Shown one piece after another: positions 6,712-8,150 of a stretch of 8,150 nucleotides of DNA. The stretch's first letter is position 1. Every line of letters begins with the position of its first letter. The position numbers and the translations under genes were made by a program. Under the pieces are notes generated by a model. That model saw nothing but the letters and a program-made list of their open reading frames with translations. It searched no databases and was not told the DNA's origin. Location: assembly GCA_013824045.1 (NCBI GenBank), contig PNND01000450.1:1-8150 (forward strand). Reading direction: 5' to 3'. Origin of the DNA: Rhodobacter sp. GTDB taxonomy: Bacteria; Pseudomonadota; Alphaproteobacteria; Rhodobacterales; Rhodobacteraceae.

Positions 6712-7349
6712 CACGGCCCCCCGACCAACGGTGAAACCCCGGCCAACCGTGGGACAAGACTGCCCGCGCTGGCGGGATCGCCGGCCAGAAACAAGGGAAA
6801 TCGGTTGCGTCGCTGCGTCATGGGCGACGTGTTCGCAAGACCGGAAGGCGAGGTGAGCGCAGCTTGCATATCGCGCACCCTTTCAAGATAGGCAGCGCCA
6901 CGATCGGCGTCGCGCGAGTGATAGGCCGCTACCGCCGCCGGCCAATCACCCGTTTCAGCGTGAAGTTCGATCAAAAACCGCGCGGCGTAGAGGGCATTCT
7001 CGACCGGGTCCAGCATCGCATCCAGAGACGGGAAGGCATCGCCGTGCCAGTGGCTGTTGATCTGAAAGCAACCGACATCCGCGGAACCACCCGAACTCAG
7101 GATCTGCGCGGCGGCGGTCGCGGCTTCGTCGCGGGTCGGAAACCACTGCCCTTGCCCGGCGTGATTGAGTGTCCACGGCCAAGCGGAACCGTCGGTTTGC
7201 GTTTCGGTCAGCGTAATGGCGCGGAGCAGGTCTGCGGAAACCCCGGTGACATCTGCCGCATGTCTGGCAGCCGCATCGCAAAGGTCCCGGGCCGCCATCA
7301 CTGGGACCGGCAAACACAATAGAAGCACGATCAAAAGGACCTGTTTCAC
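6711..7349 (-). CDS. Secreted SLT-family lytic transglycosylase, probably flagellar
   Basis: Lytic transglycosylases cut the MurNAc-GlcNAc bond of peptidoglycan; here the likely job is opening the wall for the growing rod. The product is 212 residues. A signal peptide covers about 1-19, ending in VPVMA. The SLT domain follows: the catalytic Glu is probably residue 49 in ITLTETQTDG, then VGCFQINSHW (92-101) and AVAAYHS (139-145), the usual Glu, GxxQIN and AAYN-like blocks. A tail of about 45 residues follows with no recognised domain. The GTG at 7349 is chosen because it gives the signal peptide directly and has GGAG 9 nt upstream; upstream in-frame starts would put about 50 hydrophilic residues before it. 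The stop overlaps the flhA start by one base. It resembles in role SltF of Rhodobacter sphaeroides, whose FlgJ lacks a muramidase domain; that link is inference. Confidence 0.88.
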   Translation of the reverse strand: MKQVLLIVLLLCLPVPVMAARDLCDAAARHAADVTGVSADLLRAITLTETQTDGSAWPWTLNHAGQGQWFPTRDEAATAAAQILSSGGSADVGCFQINSHWHGDAFPSLDAMLDPVENALYAARFLIELHAETGDWPAAVAAYHSRDADRGAAYLERVRDMQAALTSPSGLANTSPMTQRRNRFPLFLAGDPASAGSLVPRLAGVSPLVGGP

Positions 7350-7455
7350 AGGGCGAAGCTCCGTTCCTGGGGCAGGGTGGAGAGACTGAGGGATGTTTTG
7401 CCCGCAAGTCGTTTCGGAATCGTCAATGGGCGGCAAACAAGGCAGACCGAAAGCT
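7350..7455. other. 106-nt intergenic gap, no clear signal
   Basis: This is the only real noncoding space in the window, between the end of the right-edge gene and the transglycosylase gene on the minus strand. A TTGACG on the minus strand (7421-7426) resembles an alphaproteobacterial -35 box, but no credible -10 follows at 16-18 nt. I see no sigma-54 GG/GC pair and no TTAA half-site of a CtrA box. TTTGCC near 7397-7402 could pair with GGCAAA at 7432-7437, but the loop is long and no T-run follows. A promoter here is possible but unsupported. Confidence 0.4.
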
Positions 7456-8150
7456 TCAGGGTGCCGGAAGGGTGGAAAGCAGTTCCCGCACAGAGGCACG
7501 GGTTTCGGCGCTGGCCTCAGTCAGCGCGCGGCTTCGCGCCAAAGGCGTTGCTGTGTCAAACTCCACCGGAGGAAGGGCTGCGGTCAGATCCTGCCATGGC
7601 GCGGGGGCATCGGGGCCGATGGCCGCCCAATCCCGCTGGCGGATGGCGTTGGAACCGGGCGAAAGGGTGGAAGGAGCTTGCGGCGGGGGGAGCGCAGACC
7701 AGCGTTGCGCCTGATCCGGGAAGCCGAGCGCATAGAGGCGGGCGGCAAGCGCTTCGCGGACCGATTGTGAAACGCCTGTTGGCAGGTCTTCCGGCGCAGT
7801 GCCCAAGGCATGGAGCAGGACGGCACTATCGGGACCGCCCGAAAGGAGGCGCCAGAGATCAGGGGCGGCTTCCGGTGCTGCGGGCAGGAAGGCAAAAGCG
7901 GCATCGAACCGGTCGGTCAGCGCAAGGGCGAGAACCTGCGCACGTGCCAAAGCCGGTGCTTCGGGCGTGCCCTCAGCTTCGGACAGGAAGGCGGCGACAG
8001 CATCCGCCTGTGCCGGATCGAGCGGCCGTGCCTCGGCCGCGTGAAGCTCGACCAAAGCGATCAGAGCCTGCAGCTGTGAGGGGCCGGGATCGGAAAGCAC
8101 CGCTGCCAGCTGTTCAGTCGCCGCCGGAGCGGCCCCCTGTGCAGAGCTAA
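7456..8150 (-). CDS. Unrecognised Ala-rich helical protein, C-terminal part (5' end outside window)
   Basis: The reading frame is open from the right edge of the window to a TGA at 7458-7456, giving 230 visible residues of a longer protein. A GTG at 8100 could act as a start, but the frame continues upstream without a stop and with the same composition, so the gene is treated as cut off. The sequence is very rich in Ala, Leu and Pro, has no membrane segment in the visible part, and reads as a series of amphipathic helices. One is ALARAQVLALALTDRFDAAF, another is REALAARLYALGFPDQAQRW. The spacing of small and large residues recalls TPR or similar alpha-solenoid repeats, which bind proteins. 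The final 40 residues form another helix pair. I do not recognise the family. It lies in the flagellar cluster on the same strand as the transglycosylase and flhA, so a flagellar role is plausible but unproven. Confidence 0.75.
   Translation of the reverse strand, partial: SSAQGAAPAATEQLAAVLSDPGPSQLQALIALVELHAAEARPLDPAQADAVAAFLSEAEGTPEAPALARAQVLALALTDRFDAAFAFLPAAPEAAPDLWRLLSGGPDSAVLLHALGTAPEDLPTGVSQSVREALAARLYALGFPDQAQRWSALPPPQAPSTLSPGSNAIRQRDWAAIGPDAPAPWQDLTAALPPVEFDTATPLARSRALTEASAETRASVRELLSTLPAP

Noticed and set aside
7421..7455. Promoter for the transglycosylase-flhA unit based on a TTGACG box
   Set aside because: Only the -35-like hexamer is present. No acceptable -10, sigma-54, sigma-28 or CtrA element accompanies it.
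7350..7499. Upstream start for the transglycosylase (from 7499)
   Set aside because: It would place about 50 hydrophilic residues before a good signal peptide and overlap the preceding gene. The GTG at 7349 has a suitable ribosome binding site.
7377..8150. Long open frame on the plus strand opposite the right-edge gene
   Set aside because: Composition is Arg-, Pro- and Gly-rich with no domain, and it runs antisense to a frame with sensible helical protein sequence. It also covers the start region of the transglycosylase unit. It is a by-product of high GC.
1..8150. Mobile element, CRISPR, tRNA or defence-type system
   Set aside because: No transposase, integrase, direct-repeat array, inverted terminal repeats or tRNA-like cloverleaf was seen, and all recognised genes are standard flagellar parts with uniform composition.

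Overview
This window is the interior of a flagellar gene cluster from a high-GC alphaproteobacterium, most likely in the Rhodobacterales. That placement is inferred from the gene order flgF-flgG-flgA-flgH-fliL facing flhA-fliR-flhB, the tight GC-rich coding and the protein sequences. It was not checked by any search. About 98% of the window is coding, and every recognisable gene belongs to the basal body, the flagellar type III export gate or cell-wall penetration.

Plus strand, 1-2479: the last 28 codons of flgF (proximal rod), then flgG (distal rod), flgA (P-ring chaperone, periplasmic), flgH (L-ring lipoprotein) and a divergent fliL-family gene. Spacings are 1 nt, a 1-nt overlap, a 16-nt overlap and 2 nt, so this is one operon that starts upstream of the window.

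Minus strand, read from right to left, 8150-2467: the 3' part of an unrecognised Ala-rich helical protein, a 106-nt gap (the only real intergenic space), a secreted SLT-family lytic transglycosylase, flhA, fliR, flhB, and a 113-residue two-helix protein that resembles a short FliJ. The last five genes overlap or lie within about 20 nt, so they look like one translationally coupled unit: wall-cutting enzyme, three export-gate proteins, and a possible export-ATPase stalk protein.

The two operons converge and their last genes overlap tail to tail by 13 bp (2467-2479). A small hairpin followed by five Ts covers both stop codons.

Together the genes cover export of rod subunits (FlhA, FlhB, FliR), the rod itself (FlgF, FlgG), local opening of peptidoglycan (transglycosylase), outer bushing assembly (FlgA, FlgH) and stator or motor support (FliL). 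I found no mobile element, CRISPR array, RNA gene or defence-like system. The points worth a second look are the FliJ-like gene, the flagellum-dedicated transglycosylase with its C-terminal tail, the cut-off helical protein at the right edge, and the convergent junction.
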